Below are positions 8,988 through 19,300 of a stretch of DNA of 64,000 nt, piece after piece. Positions within the stretch are counted from its first letter, which is position 1. Each line of letters opens with the position of its first letter. The notes below the pieces were generated by a model that saw only the letters and a program-made list of their open reading frames with translations, ran no database searches and was not told the DNA's origin. The position numbers and the translations under genes are program-made. The stretch spans positions 3,134,501 through 3,198,500 of the forward strand of contig NZ_CP108494.1 of the NCBI RefSeq assembly GCF_041435435.1. Direction: 5' to 3'. The DNA is from Streptomyces sp. NBC_01241 (lineage in GTDB: Bacteria; Actinomycetota; Actinomycetes; Streptomycetales; Streptomycetaceae).

Positions 8988-10265
8988 GTGAGCGCACAGA
9001 GCGCCAAGCTTAGCCGCAGAGGATTCCTCGGCGGATCCATTCTGTTCGTCGCCGGAGCGGCGGTCGGCTGCAGTTCCGACCCGGTCGGCGGGTCCTCCTC
9101 CGGGGCGAAGACCACCCTGAACGTCTGGTCCCACGCCTACGGCGAGGCCGGCACCCAGCAGGCCCTCACCCGTTATGCCAAGGCGTTCACCAAGGCCAAC
9201 CCGGACATCGCGGTCAAGGTCACCTGGACCCCTGGCGACTACTCCGCCAAGCTCAACGCGACCCTGCTCACCGACTCCGCCCCGGACGTCTTCGAGATAG
9301 GCGACTTCAGCGAGAGCTTCGCCCGGCAGGGCCAGATAGCCCAGCTGGACGACATCTACGGCAGCGCCAAGTCCGACTTCAACCCGGGCGCCCGCGAGAT
9401 GGTGACCGTCGACGGCAAGCTCTACGGCGTCAAGACCCTCGACGACGTCATGATGCTCTACTTCCGGAAGAGCGTGCTGTCCAAGGCCGGCATCACCCCG
9501 CCCGCCACCTTCGACGCGCTCGTCGACGCGGCCAAGGCCCTGAGCTCCAAGAAGACCAAGGGGCTGTTCGTCGGCCAGGACGGTCTGGGCGACAGCGCCA
9601 TCCTGTCCGTGTTCTCCAACGGCGGTGACCTCGTTACCCACGACGGCAAGGCGGCCTTCGGCTCCGCCCAGGCCGCCGAGGCCGTGGCCGGGCTCAAGCG
9701 CCTCCACGACGACAAGTCCCTGCTGCTCGGATTCACCACCGACTGGTGGGATCCCGCCGCCCTCACCCAGAACGTCGTCCCGATGCAGTGGGGCGGCCTC
9801 TGGTCGATGCCCGCCATCAAGACCGCGCTCGGCGACGACTTCGGCGTCCTGCCCTGGCCCGCCTTCAAGTCCGGCGGCAAGCCCGCGGTCCGCGTCGGCG
9901 GCTGGAGCACCTGCGTCAACGCCAGGGGCAAGAACGTGGAAGCGGCCAAGAAGTTCGTCCAGTGGCTCTGGGTCCAGCAGACCGACCTCCAGACGGACTG
10001 GTCGCAGAGCTACGGCCTCCACATCCCGCCGCGCAAGTCCGTCGCCGCCACCGCCAGCAAGCTCACCCAGGGCCCCGCCAAGGAGACCGTCGAGCTGGCC
10101 GCCAAGTACGGCAGGAACAACCCCAGCACCTGGAACAAGACCGTGAGCGACCTCTTCGCCGCGGCTGCGGCGAAGATCGTCAACGGGCAGGGCGATGCGG
10201 AAAAGCTCCTGGCCGACGCGGCCAAGCGGGCCCAGAGTGACATCGACAAGCAGCGCGCATCATGA
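8988..10265 (+). CDS. ABC transporter sugar-binding lipoprotein (Tat-exported)
   Basis: A 425-aa extracellular solute-binding protein of the family-1 (maltose/oligosaccharide) type. The signal region combines a twin-arginine motif (SRRGFLGG, residues 9-16) with a lipobox ending AAVGC at Cys28. It is therefore predicted to be exported folded and lipid-anchored. After a Ser/Gly linker the mature domain starts TTLNVWSHAYGEAG, the usual first strand. The GTG start at 8988 sits behind AAGGATG. The stop overlaps the start of the first permease gene (ATGA), so the three transport genes form one operon. The ligand is probably the oligosaccharide produced by the GH5/GH35/GH38/GH36 enzymes encoded around it. 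Confidence 0.9.
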   Translation: MSAQSAKLSRRGFLGGSILFVAGAAVGCSSDPVGGSSSGAKTTLNVWSHAYGEAGTQQALTRYAKAFTKANPDIAVKVTWTPGDYSAKLNATLLTDSAPDVFEIGDFSESFARQGQIAQLDDIYGSAKSDFNPGAREMVTVDGKLYGVKTLDDVMMLYFRKSVLSKAGITPPATFDALVDAAKALSSKKTKGLFVGQDGLGDSAILSVFSNGGDLVTHDGKAAFGSAQAAEAVAGLKRLHDDKSLLLGFTTDWWDPAALTQNVVPMQWGGLWSMPAIKTALGDDFGVLPWPAFKSGGKPAVRVGGWSTCVNARGKNVEAAKKFVQWLWVQQTDLQTDWSQSYGLHIPPRKSVAATASKLTQGPAKETVELAAKYGRNNPSTWNKTVSDLFAAAAAKIVNGQGDAEKLLADAAKRAQSDIDKQRAS

Positions 10266-11251
10266 CGTCCGCGCCTCCATCCACGCTTGACCACGAGCGT
10301 GTCGGGTGCCCCGCGGCTGAGCCGCGGGGCACCGCCCCCCTCCGCCGTTCCCACACGGACTGGCGTGCCTGGGGAGCGTTCGCGCTGCTCGCCGGACCCC
10401 TGCTGATCGGCCTGGGCCTCTTCAAGTACGTCGCCATCGGCTGGAGCTTCCTGCTCAGCCTCAGTGAGGCCCGCGGCACCATCTCCCTGGGGCACTGGGT
10501 CGGCCTGGACAACTACCAGACGCTGCTCTCCGATGCGGTGTTCCGCAAGTCGCTCGGCCAGATCCTGCTGTTCACGGTGTTCATCGTGCCGCTGACGTTC
10601 GCCGCCTCGCTGGGACTGGCGCTGCTGGTGCACCGGATCCGGCGCGGCCGGGCCGTACTGCGCACCGCCTTCCTGATCCCGGCCGCCGTCTCCTACGTCG
10701 CAGCCTCCCTGCTGTGGAAGATGAGCCTGTTCAACGGGTTGCCGAGCGGCATCGCCAACACCCTCGGCGGCTGGTTCGGCATGGACGCCCAACCATGGCT
10801 GCAGACCACCTCGCCGCCGCTGTACTGGGTCGCCCTCGTCACCCTCCGCCTCTGGCTCCAGGTCGGCTTCTACATGGTGCTCTTCCTGGCCGGACTCCAG
10901 GGCATCCCCAAGGAGATGTACGAGGCCGCCGCCCTCGACGGCGCCACCGGCCTGCGCCTGTTGCGCAGGATCACCCTGCCGATGCTGCGCAACACCTCGG
11001 TGGCCGTCCTGATGCTGCAGTTCATCGCCGCGTTCCAGGCGTTCGACGAGTTCTACAACCTGTTCAACAGCGGGCAGTCCGGCGGGTCGGGGGCCCCGGT
11101 CCGAACCCCGCTGGGCTATCTCTACGACACCGCGATGGGTTCCCAGAACTACGGCCTCGGGTCGGCCGGAGCCTTCGTGCTCACCGCCCTCATCGTCTGC
11201 GTGACCCTGATCCAGGGCCGGATCACCGGCTTCGGAAAGGGTGAGGAGTGA
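10262..11251 (+). CDS. ABC sugar permease, MalF-like
   Basis: A 329-aa inner-membrane permease. After a cytoplasmic, Pro/Arg-rich 35-residue N-terminus it shows six hydrophobic segments. The conserved EAA loop that docks the ATPase is visible as YEAAALDGATGLRLLRRITLP (about residues 220-240). It pairs with the next gene product to form the transmembrane channel for the binding protein encoded upstream. It overlaps both neighbours by 4 nt. No ATPase gene follows, which is normal for Streptomyces carbohydrate importers that share MsiK. Confidence 0.9.
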   Translation: MTSAPPSTLDHERVGCPAAEPRGTAPLRRSHTDWRAWGAFALLAGPLLIGLGLFKYVAIGWSFLLSLSEARGTISLGHWVGLDNYQTLLSDAVFRKSLGQILLFTVFIVPLTFAASLGLALLVHRIRRGRAVLRTAFLIPAAVSYVAASLLWKMSLFNGLPSGIANTLGGWFGMDAQPWLQTTSPPLYWVALVTLRLWLQVGFYMVLFLAGLQGIPKEMYEAAALDGATGLRLLRRITLPMLRNTSVAVLMLQFIAAFQAFDEFYNLFNSGQSGGSGAPVRTPLGYLYDTAMGSQNYGLGSAGAFVLTALIVCVTLIQGRITGFGKGEE

Positions 11252-12102
11252 GCAACATGACAACCGCCCGACACCTGCCGCAGGTGCTGCGCCGGTCCGT
11301 GCGCGGCGTGCTGGCCGGCCTGCTGACGGCAGTGTTCCTGGCGCCCTTCTATCTGATGCTGCGTAATGCTCTGATGGACACACAGGGCCTGACGTCACCG
11401 CACTGGACCTGGTGGCCGTCGACGATGCACTGGGACAACTTCACCTCGCTCTTCAGCGATCCCACGCTGCACATGGGCCAGGCCCTCGGCAACTCGTTGC
11501 TGATCGCCGCGATCACCGCCCCGGTGTCGACGCTCCTCGCCTCGGCCGCCGGGTACGCCCTCGCGCGGATCCCGGTACCCGGACGGGGCGTCCTGCTCGC
11601 CCTGGTGGTGGCCACGCTGATGATCCCCGGCTCGGTGACGTTCGTCCCCACCTTCGTCGTCGTGGGCTCCATGGGCGGGGTCAACACCCTGTGGGGAATC
11701 ATCGCGCCCGGGCTCTTCAACCCCTTCGCCGTTCTGCTCTTCCGAAACTTCTATCTCCAGTTCCCCAGCGAGATCGAGGAGGCCGGACGCCTGGACGGGC
11801 TGGGCTGGCTCGGCCTCTACCGCCGGATCGCGTTGCCGTCGTCCGGAGCAATGCTCGCCTCGCTCGGCGCGCTCGCCTTCATCGACAGCTGGAACGCCTT
11901 CCTGTGGCCGCTGGTCATCGGGCAGGACCCGTCCTCGTGGACGGCCCAGATCGCCCTGTCGACCTTCCTCACCTCACAGACCGTCAACCTGCCCGGACTG
12001 TTCGCCGGAGCCGTCGTGACCATCGCACCACTGGTGGCCATGTTCCTGGTCGCCCAGCGTTACATCGTCGAAGGCATCGCCACCAGCGGACTCAAGGGCT
12101 GA
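11248..12102 (+). CDS. ABC sugar permease, MalG-like
   Basis: A 284-aa second permease subunit with six hydrophobic segments. Its EAA loop reads IEEAGRLDGLGWLGLYRRIALP (about residues 177-198, slightly divergent from EAAxxDG). The GTG at 11248 overlaps the upstream stop (GTGA), and a second possible start (ATG at 11257) lies three codons on. It ends 83 nt before the GH5 start. The hydrolase genes that follow are on the same strand and may be in the same transcript. Confidence 0.9.
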   Translation: MSNMTTARHLPQVLRRSVRGVLAGLLTAVFLAPFYLMLRNALMDTQGLTSPHWTWWPSTMHWDNFTSLFSDPTLHMGQALGNSLLIAAITAPVSTLLASAAGYALARIPVPGRGVLLALVVATLMIPGSVTFVPTFVVVGSMGGVNTLWGIIAPGLFNPFAVLLFRNFYLQFPSEIEEAGRLDGLGWLGLYRRIALPSSGAMLASLGALAFIDSWNAFLWPLVIGQDPSSWTAQIALSTFLTSQTVNLPGLFAGAVVTIAPLVAMFLVAQRYIVEGIATSGLKG

Positions 12103-12185
12103 GCCGCACCTGACTCCGGACCACCGGTCCGGGCCGCACCACCTGAAGATCCCCCCCACCACCCCCACCCTTGAAGGGGACCATC

Positions 12186-14150
12186 ATGAGATCCGACAGG
12201 TCGGCTCCCGCCGTCAGAAAATTCTTCTCCCGAATCCTGCCTGCCACGGCAGCCGCGGTTACCCTCGTCCTCGCGGGAACCTCCGGTTCCGTCGCAGCGT
12301 CCCCCACCGCCACCACCGCCACCACCGCCGCTCCAATGACCGGACCGCAGTTGGCAGCCTCCTGGACGGGACCGCTGAGTACCCGCGGGCGTTACATCGT
12401 CGACGCCAACGGCAACCGCTTCAAGCTGAAGGCCGGCAACTGGGCGGGCGCCCAGGGCACCTGGGAAGGCAGCGGAGATGTCAACGACCCCGCGAACCAC
12501 CAGGCGGACCAGATGTCGCACAACATCCCGCTGGGCCTGGACCGCGCGCCGATGACGCAGATCATGGCCGACTTCCACGAGCTCGGGCTGAACAGCATCC
12601 GCCTGCCGTTCGCCAACGCGATGATGCGCGACACCACGGTCGTACCGGACTCCGCGGTCGCGGCCAACCCGCAGCTGAAGGGCAAGACCCCGCTGCAGGT
12701 GTACGACGCGGTGGTGGCTGCCCTGACCGCCGACGGTTTCGCGGTCGTCCTCAACAACCACACCACCACCTACCGCTTCTGCTGCGGCCTGGACGGCAAC
12801 GAGCGCTGGAACAGCGGCCAGTCCGCCCAGCAGTGGCAGGAGGACTGGCTCTTCCTGGTGAACCGCTACAAGGCGAACAAGCGTGTCGTCGGCGCCGATC
12901 TGCGCAACGAGATCCGCCGCGACACCTGGGACGACCCCAACTGGGGCTGGGGTGACGACCACGACACCTACGCGGCCTTCGAGCTGGCGGGCACCCGCAT
13001 CCTGGGAGCCGACCCCGACATGCTGGTCATCATGGAGGGCATCAACTGGTACGGCATCCCGCTGGACGGGCTCAACTACGGCAGGCCGATGCTGACCCCG
13101 GTCCGTGAACTCTCCAACACCCTGATCGCCTCGGGGAAGCTGGTCTACGCCGCGCACTTCTACGGCTACACCGGCCCGAACTACACGGGTGCCGGCAACG
13201 GACCGGGGCACACCAACGACTGGCCGTACGAGGACTTCCCGCTCGACAAGCTCAAGCAACTGGTGCACGACGAGGCCCTGTTCGTCACCCAGGCCGGCCA
13301 GCACTTCACCGCCCCGGTCTGGATCAGCGAGTTCGGTGCCGGCGGCCGGGGGTCGAACGACACCAAGGAAAAGACCTGGTTCGGCAACTTCACCGACATC
13401 CTGGTCGAGAACGACACCGACTTCGCCATCTGGCCGCTGGTCGGATGGACCGGCGCCAACGGCGCGCCGCAGGACAACTGGGCCCTGATCTCCTACGACG
13501 CCGCCGGTAAGCGTCAGAGCCTCAGCGACCCCGGTGACTGGCGGTCCGCCGACTGGAACAAGCTGGTCAACGCCTCTGGCGTCTCCGGTCCGGTCGCACA
13601 GGTCGACCACTGGAACATGCTCAACCTCGACTTCCGGGACCACAACGTCTCCTCCCGCATGCTCGCCCAGAGCGACTGGAGTCCCGGCTACCGCAAGGGC
13701 AACTGCCCCGACAGCCAGCGCCTGGTCGGCCTCGGCCGCAGCGACAAGCGCGGGCTGTGCACCGACGCGAACCAGCCCGCCAAGGGAGCCGGGGCCTGGG
13801 TGGCCGTCCATGACGAGCGCTACGTCACCCACGGTGACTGGGCCTCGGGCTACAACAAACTCCAGTGCCCCGACAACACCTTCGCCGTCGGTTACAGCGT
13901 CAACGGCAAATCGATGGCCGGCCTGCTCTGCGCGCCGTCCGCCGCGCCGCTGCCGCTGAACGGACGCAACGTCTGGTTCGATCACGGCGACAACCGCCCC
14001 GCCACGGGCGGCTCGGTCGGAAGCGACTGGGCCCCCGGCTACTACAAGGGTCAGTGCACCGACAACGAGTACGTCGCCGGCGTCGCCTTCACCTGGCAGC
14101 GGAACAACGGCGGTGTCCCCGACGCACTGCTCTGCCGTCCGCTGAGCTGA
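12186..14150 (+). CDS. Secreted GH5-type glycoside hydrolase with a three-repeat C-terminal domain
   Basis: A 654-aa exported enzyme. The start is ATG 12186, preceded at 6 nt by the strong ribosome-binding site GAAGGGGA; an upstream TTG would lie inside that site. A signal peptide covers about residues 1-43. The GH5-like (cellulase/mannanase clan A) catalytic domain spans roughly 55-470. The acid/base Glu is in DLRNEIRRDTW (about 242) and the nucleophile Glu in WISEFGAGG (about 383). The last 160 residues contain three copies of a W-x2-GY-x-K-x2-C-x-D element, near residues 496, 550 and 613. Each is followed by a second Cys; I do not recognise this domain, and it may bind carbohydrate. The enzyme probably cuts the polysaccharide outside the cell for the transporter. 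Confidence 0.87.
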   Translation: MRSDRSAPAVRKFFSRILPATAAAVTLVLAGTSGSVAASPTATTATTAAPMTGPQLAASWTGPLSTRGRYIVDANGNRFKLKAGNWAGAQGTWEGSGDVNDPANHQADQMSHNIPLGLDRAPMTQIMADFHELGLNSIRLPFANAMMRDTTVVPDSAVAANPQLKGKTPLQVYDAVVAALTADGFAVVLNNHTTTYRFCCGLDGNERWNSGQSAQQWQEDWLFLVNRYKANKRVVGADLRNEIRRDTWDDPNWGWGDDHDTYAAFELAGTRILGADPDMLVIMEGINWYGIPLDGLNYGRPMLTPVRELSNTLIASGKLVYAAHFYGYTGPNYTGAGNGPGHTNDWPYEDFPLDKLKQLVHDEALFVTQAGQHFTAPVWISEFGAGGRGSNDTKEKTWFGNFTDILVENDTDFAIWPLVGWTGANGAPQDNWALISYDAAGKRQSLSDPGDWRSADWNKLVNASGVSGPVAQVDHWNMLNLDFRDHNVSSRMLAQSDWSPGYRKGNCPDSQRLVGLGRSDKRGLCTDANQPAKGAGAWVAVHDERYVTHGDWASGYNKLQCPDNTFAVGYSVNGKSMAGLLCAPSAAPLPLNGRNVWFDHGDNRPATGGSVGSDWAPGYYKGQCTDNEYVAGVAFTWQRNNGGVPDALLCRPLS

Positions 14151-14160
14151 CCCACCCCCA

Positions 14161-14196
14161 TCAGTTCCATCAGTTCCATCAGTTCCATCAGTTCCA
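14161..14196 (+). repeat. Four tandem copies of a 9-bp unit (TCAGTTCCA)
   Basis: Four perfect head-to-tail copies fill the short gap between the GH5 stop and the GH35 ribosome-binding site (GAGGAG at 14202). They are less GC-rich than their surroundings. Confidence 0.95.
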
Positions 14197-14216
14197 TCAT
14201 CGAGGAGACCACGGCC

Positions 14217-15971
14217 ATGCCACGACTCGAGGTTGCCGCAGACGGCTTCCGTCTCGACGACCGACCGCTGCGGATCATCTCCGGCGGGCTGCACTACTTC
14301 CGGATCCATCCGGAACAGTGGGCCGACCGGCTTCGCAAGGCGCGCCTGATGGGACTGAACACGATCGAGACCTACGTCCCATGGAACCTTCATTCGCCCC
14401 ATCCGGGTGAGTTCCGGCTGGACGCAGGTCTCGATCTCCCCCGGTTCCTCGACCTGGCCGCCGCCGAAGACCTGCATGTGCTGCTCCGCCCCGGACCGTA
14501 CATCTGCGCCGAGTGGGAGGGCGGCGGCTTGCCCTCCTGGCTGCTCGCCGACGAGGACATCGAACTGCGCAGCCGCGACCCGCGCTATCTGAAGGCGGTG
14601 GACGGCTACCTCGGCGCCCTGCTGCCGCCCGTCCTTCCCTACCTCTCCACGCGCGGCGGCCCGATTCTCGCCGTCCAGCTGGAGAACGAATACGGCGCGT
14701 ACGGCGACGACTCCGGCTACCTGGAGAATCTGGCGGAGCAACTGCACCGACACGGAATCGACGTGCCGCTGTTCACGTGCGACCAGCCCTCCGATCTGGA
14801 ACGCGGCGGCCTCGACGGCGTCCTGCGCACCGTCAATCTCGGCAGCCGGGTGGACGCCGGGCTCGCCGAACTGCGCAGGCATCAGCCGTCCGGGCCGCTG
14901 ATGTGCAGCGAGTTCTGGATCGGCTGGTTCGACCGCTGGGGCGGCACCCATGTCACCCGCAGCACGGCCGACGCCGCGGCGGACCTCGACCGGCTGCTCG
15001 CGGCCGGTGCCTCGGTCAACATCTACATGTTCCACGGCGGTACCAACTTCGGTTTCACCAACGGCGCCAACGACAAGGGCACGTACCGCGCCACCGTCAC
15101 GTCGTACGACTACGACGCGCCTCTGGACGAGGCCGGCGACCCCGCCCCCAAATACGCCGCCTTCCGCGAGGTCATCGCCCGGTACGCGCCCGTCCCCGAG
15201 GAACCGGTACCCGCCCCCGCACCCAGGCTCACCCCCGCCGTCGCCGAACTCACCGCATGCGCAAGTCTCCTGGACCAGCGCGAACGGCTCGGCAGCGCGG
15301 TGCACGCCGACCGCCCGCAGGTCATGGAGCAGCTCGGCCAGTCCTTCGGATTCATCCTGTACGAGACGGAGCTCTTGACGGCCGGGCCGACCGTCCTCCG
15401 CATCGCCGAGGTGCACGATCGCGCCCAGGTCTTCGTCGACGGCCAGCCGGTCGGCGTCCTGGAACGCGAGAACCATGAGCACATCCTCACCTTCCACGCT
15501 TCCCGGCGGGGCGCGCAGTTGGCCGTGTTGGTGGAGAACCAGGGCAGGGTCAACTACGGGCAGGGCATGCACGACCGCAAGGGGCTGCTCGGCGAGGTCA
15601 CCCTCAACGCGCTGGCCCCGGACGGCTGGTACAGCCGGCCGCTGCCTCTCGACGATCTGGGCCGACTGTCCTTCGCCGCGTTCGAGCCCGCCTCGCCCCC
15701 GGTCGGCCCCGCGTTCCACCGTGGACACCTGGACATCGAGCAGCCGGCCGACGGCTACATCGCCCTGGACGGCTGGACCAAGGGCCACGTCTGGATCAAC
15801 GGCTTCGCACTCGGCCGCTACTGGTCCCGAGGACCGCAGACCACTCTCTACGTCCCCGCGCCGATCCTGAACGCCGGCCGGAACGAGATCACGGTCCTCG
15901 AACTGCACGGTTCCACCACCCGCGCGGTGGAACTGCGGGGCACTCCCGATCTGGGCCCCACCGAGGACTGA
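14217..15971 (+). CDS. GH35 beta-galactosidase
   Basis: A 584-aa glycoside hydrolase family 35 enzyme that releases terminal beta-galactose. The N-terminal TIM barrel (about 10-320) contains the GH35 stretch GPYICAEWEGGGLP. The acid/base is in QLENEYGAYG (about residue 160) and the nucleophile Glu in CSEFWIGWFDRWGG (about 229). Two C-terminal beta domains follow, ending with the conserved KGHVWINGFALGRYW. There is no signal peptide, so it is presumably cytosolic and processes imported oligosaccharides. The ATG has GAGGAG 9 nt upstream. It lies 66 nt after the GH5 gene. Confidence 0.93.
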   Translation: MPRLEVAADGFRLDDRPLRIISGGLHYFRIHPEQWADRLRKARLMGLNTIETYVPWNLHSPHPGEFRLDAGLDLPRFLDLAAAEDLHVLLRPGPYICAEWEGGGLPSWLLADEDIELRSRDPRYLKAVDGYLGALLPPVLPYLSTRGGPILAVQLENEYGAYGDDSGYLENLAEQLHRHGIDVPLFTCDQPSDLERGGLDGVLRTVNLGSRVDAGLAELRRHQPSGPLMCSEFWIGWFDRWGGTHVTRSTADAAADLDRLLAAGASVNIYMFHGGTNFGFTNGANDKGTYRATVTSYDYDAPLDEAGDPAPKYAAFREVIARYAPVPEEPVPAPAPRLTPAVAELTACASLLDQRERLGSAVHADRPQVMEQLGQSFGFILYETELLTAGPTVLRIAEVHDRAQVFVDGQPVGVLERENHEHILTFHASRRGAQLAVLVENQGRVNYGQGMHDRKGLLGEVTLNALAPDGWYSRPLPLDDLGRLSFAAFEPASPPVGPAFHRGHLDIEQPADGYIALDGWTKGHVWINGFALGRYWSRGPQTTLYVPAPILNAGRNEITVLELHGSTTRAVELRGTPDLGPTED

Positions 15972-16022
15972 CGTCCGCGACACCGGACAGCACGCTGCAA
16001 CCGGGTTGGACCGACCGGCCAC

Positions 16023-16316
16023 GCCGAAACGAACCTCCACTCGACGCTTGAGCTGTACCGCAGTGCGCTCGCGGTACAGCGGGCGCACCCGGGGCTCGGC
16101 GCGGGTGACGCCGTCGAATGGACCGACGCGCCTGCGGGCGTGCTCGTCTTCCGCCGTCAAAACTTCGTCTGCACGATGAACACCACCGATGAGGCGGTAC
16201 GCATCCCCGCACCCGGGCGTCTGCTGCTCGCCGGCTCCCCGGTCGGCCCCACCAACGGCTCCCACGGCGCGAGCTTGGAGCCGGCCGCGAACACCACGGT
16301 GTGGTGGGCGGTCTGA
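16023..16316 (+). pseudogene. 3' remnant of a GH13 alpha-glucosidase gene
   Basis: Reading frame 16023-16316, ending TGA, encodes a C-terminal fragment with no start codon. It contains STLELYRSALAVQRAHPGLG, then VLVFRR, VCTMNTTDEAVRIP and LLLAGSP, ending TTVWWAV. This is the characteristic C-terminal beta-sandwich of Streptomyces oligo-1,6-glucosidase/AglA-type GH13 enzymes. The catalytic barrel is missing entirely. It sits between intact GH35 and GH38 genes, so the locus once held or received a GH13 gene. About 95 codons remain without an internal stop, which suggests a fairly recent deletion. Confidence 0.8.
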
Positions 16317-16395
16317 CGTACCCGTCTCCGCACCACTCCTGACGGCCGGTCGGCCGCAACAAGATCACCGTCCTCCATCGACGACAGAGGAATCC

Positions 16396-19300
16396 ATGCA
16401 CAGCAAGCGACGCCTCACCGAGCAGCGGCTCGACCGGGTGCTGAACCAGCGCATCCGGCCCGCGGTCCACGCCCGTACCGTCCCGGTCGAGATCGCGATC
16501 TGGAACGCGCCGGGCGAGCCGGTCCCCGTGGCCGACGGCCTGGCCGCACCGTACGAACCCGTGACGCTCGGGCACCGGTGGGGGCCGCCCTGGTCCACGA
16601 GCTGGTTCAGGATCAGCGGCAGGGTTCCGGAGGAGTGGGCCGGCCTGCGGGTCGAGGCGGTCATCGACCTCGGCTTCAACGTCACCGGCGCGGGCTTCTC
16701 CACCGAGGGCCTGGTCTACCGGGCGGACGGCAGCGTGGTGAAAGCCCTCAACCCCCGCAACGCCTATATCCCGGTCGCCGACCCGGCGGTCGGCGGCGAG
16801 GATTTCACCTACTACGTCGAGGCCGCCGCCAACCCCAACCTGGTCGATGACCACATCCCGTCCCGGACCGGGGACCAACCCTCCTGGATGACGGGAGTCG
16901 GCCCCGAGAGCGCACCCTTGTACCAGCTGCTCCGGCTGGATTTGGCGGTCTTCGACGCGCAGGTGTGGGAACTCGCCCAGGACCTGGACGTCCTCGGGGG
17001 GCTCATGCGCGAACTGCCCGAGGCCGACCCGCGCCGCTGGCAGCTCCTGCACACCATCGAGCGGGCCCTGGACGCAGTCGACCTGCAGGACATCGCCGGC
17101 AGCGCCACCGCCGCCCGCGAGGTGCTGCGCCCGGCGTTCGCCGCCCCCGCGGCCGCCGGCGCCCACCGCATGTCCGCCATCGGACACGCCCACATCGACA
17201 CCGCCTGGCTGTGGCCGCTGCGTGAGACCGTCCGCAAGGTTGCCAGGACGCTCTCCAACGTCACCCATCTCATGGACGACCACCCGGGCTTCCTCTTCGC
17301 CATGTCCCAGGCCCAGCAGCTGGCCTGGCTCAAGGAGCACCGCCCCGAGGTCTACGGCCGGGTCCAGGAGAAGGCGAAGAAGGGGCAGTTCCTCCCCGTC
17401 GGCAGCCTGTGGGTGGAACCCGACACCAACATCACCGGCGGCGAGGCCCTCGCCCGGCAGCTGATCCATGGAAAGCGCTTCTACCTCGACGAGTTCGGCG
17501 TCGAGACCGAGGAGATGTGGCTGCCCGACACCTTCGGCTACAACGCGGCCATGCCGCAGCTGATGAAACTGGCCGGGGTCCGGTGGTTCCTCACCCAGAA
17601 GATCTCCTGGAACACCACCAACAAGTTCCCGCACCACACCTTCTGGTGGGAGGGCATCGACGGCACCAGGATCTTCAGCCACTTCCCGCCGGTCGACACC
17701 TACAACGCCGAGATCACCGGCGCCGAACTCGCCCATGCCGTCAGCAACTTCCAGGACAAGGAGGCAGCCAACAGCTCGCTGCTCCCGTTCGGCTACGGAG
17801 ACGGCGGCGGCGGCCCCACCCGGGAGATGCTGGCCCGGGCCGAGCGTCTTGTCGACCTGGAGGGCTCGGCCAGGGTCGTCATCGAGCGCCCGGCGGACTT
17901 CTTCGAGCGGGCACACGCCGAATACCCCGACGCGCCGGTGTGGCAGGGGGAGCTGTACCTGGAGTTCCACCGCGGCACGCTGACCAGCCAGCTGAGGACC
18001 AAGCAGGGCAACCGGCGCAGCGAGCACCTGCTGCGAGAGGCCGAGCTGTGGTCGGCGACCGCCGCCGTGCGCACCGGATTCGCGTACCCCTACCAGGCCC
18101 TGGACCGGCTGTGGAAGACGGTCCTGCTGCACCAGTTCCACGACATCCTGCCCGGCTCCTCCATCGCCTGGGTGCACCGGGAGGCGGAGCAGACCTATGC
18201 CGCCGTCACCGCCGAGCTGTGCGCGATCACGGACGCCGCCCAGCGGGCCCTGGCCGGCGAAGGCGACCTGCCCGTGGTCTTCAACGCCGCTCCGTTCGCC
18301 CGCGGCGGTGTCCCCGCACTCGGCGCCACGCTCCGCACCCGGCCGCCGGGCCGACCCGTCGCCCCGGTCCGGAGCGGGGACGGTTTCGTGCTGGACAACG
18401 GCCTGGTCCGCGTCCGGATCGATGCCCAGGGCCTGGTGACCTCGGCGTACGACATCGCGGCCGACCGCGAAGCGCTGGCTCCCGGCGCCGCCGGGGGCCT
18501 CCTCCAGCTGCACCAGGACTTCCCCAACGAGTACGACGCCTGGGACATCGACGCCTTCTACCGCAACACCGTTCACAACCTCCTCGACGCCGACTCGGTC
18601 GGGGCAAAGGAAGGCGGTGTCCGGATCGTGCGGACCTTCGGCGACTCCCGCATCGAACAGCTGGTCTCCCTGCCCGAAGACTCCCGACGTCTGGACATCG
18701 ACACCGAGATCGACTGGCACGAGAAGGAGAAGCTCCTCAAGGCCGCCTTCCCGCTCGACGTGCGGGCCGACCACTCCAGTGCGGAGATCCCCTTCGGACA
18801 TGTCCGGCGCCCCACCCACACCAACACCAGTTGGGACGCCGCCAAGTTCGAGATCTGCGCCCACCGCTTCCTGCACCTCGGCGAACGGGGGTGGGGCGCG
18901 GCTGTGGTCAACGACTCGACCTACGGGCACGAGGTCACCCGAGACGTCCGCGCCGACGGCGGCACCACCACCACCGTCCGGCTCTCCCTGCTCCGCGCTC
19001 CCCGCTTCCCCGACCCGGATGCCGACCAGGGCCACCACCGCCTGCGCTACGGGTTCGTCATCGGCGCCGACATCGCCGACACCGTCCGCGAGGGCTACGC
19101 GTTCAACCAGCCGGAGCGCAGCCTCCCCGGCTCGACCGAGGTCCAACCGCTCGTCACCGCGGACAACGAGGCCGTCGTCATCGAGACGGTCAAACTTGCC
19201 GACGATCGTTCCGGCGACATCGTCGTACGCCTCTACGAGGCCCACGGCGGACGCGCCCGAACCGTCCTGACCGCCGGCTTCCCGCTTGCGTCGGCGGCCG

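Noticed and set aside
12060..16265. A 1401-codon minus-strand open frame across the GH5/GH35 genes
   Set aside because: It is the antisense shadow of two clear glycoside hydrolases: low complexity, Val/Gly/Arg-rich, no domain. Long antisense frames are normal at 70% GC.
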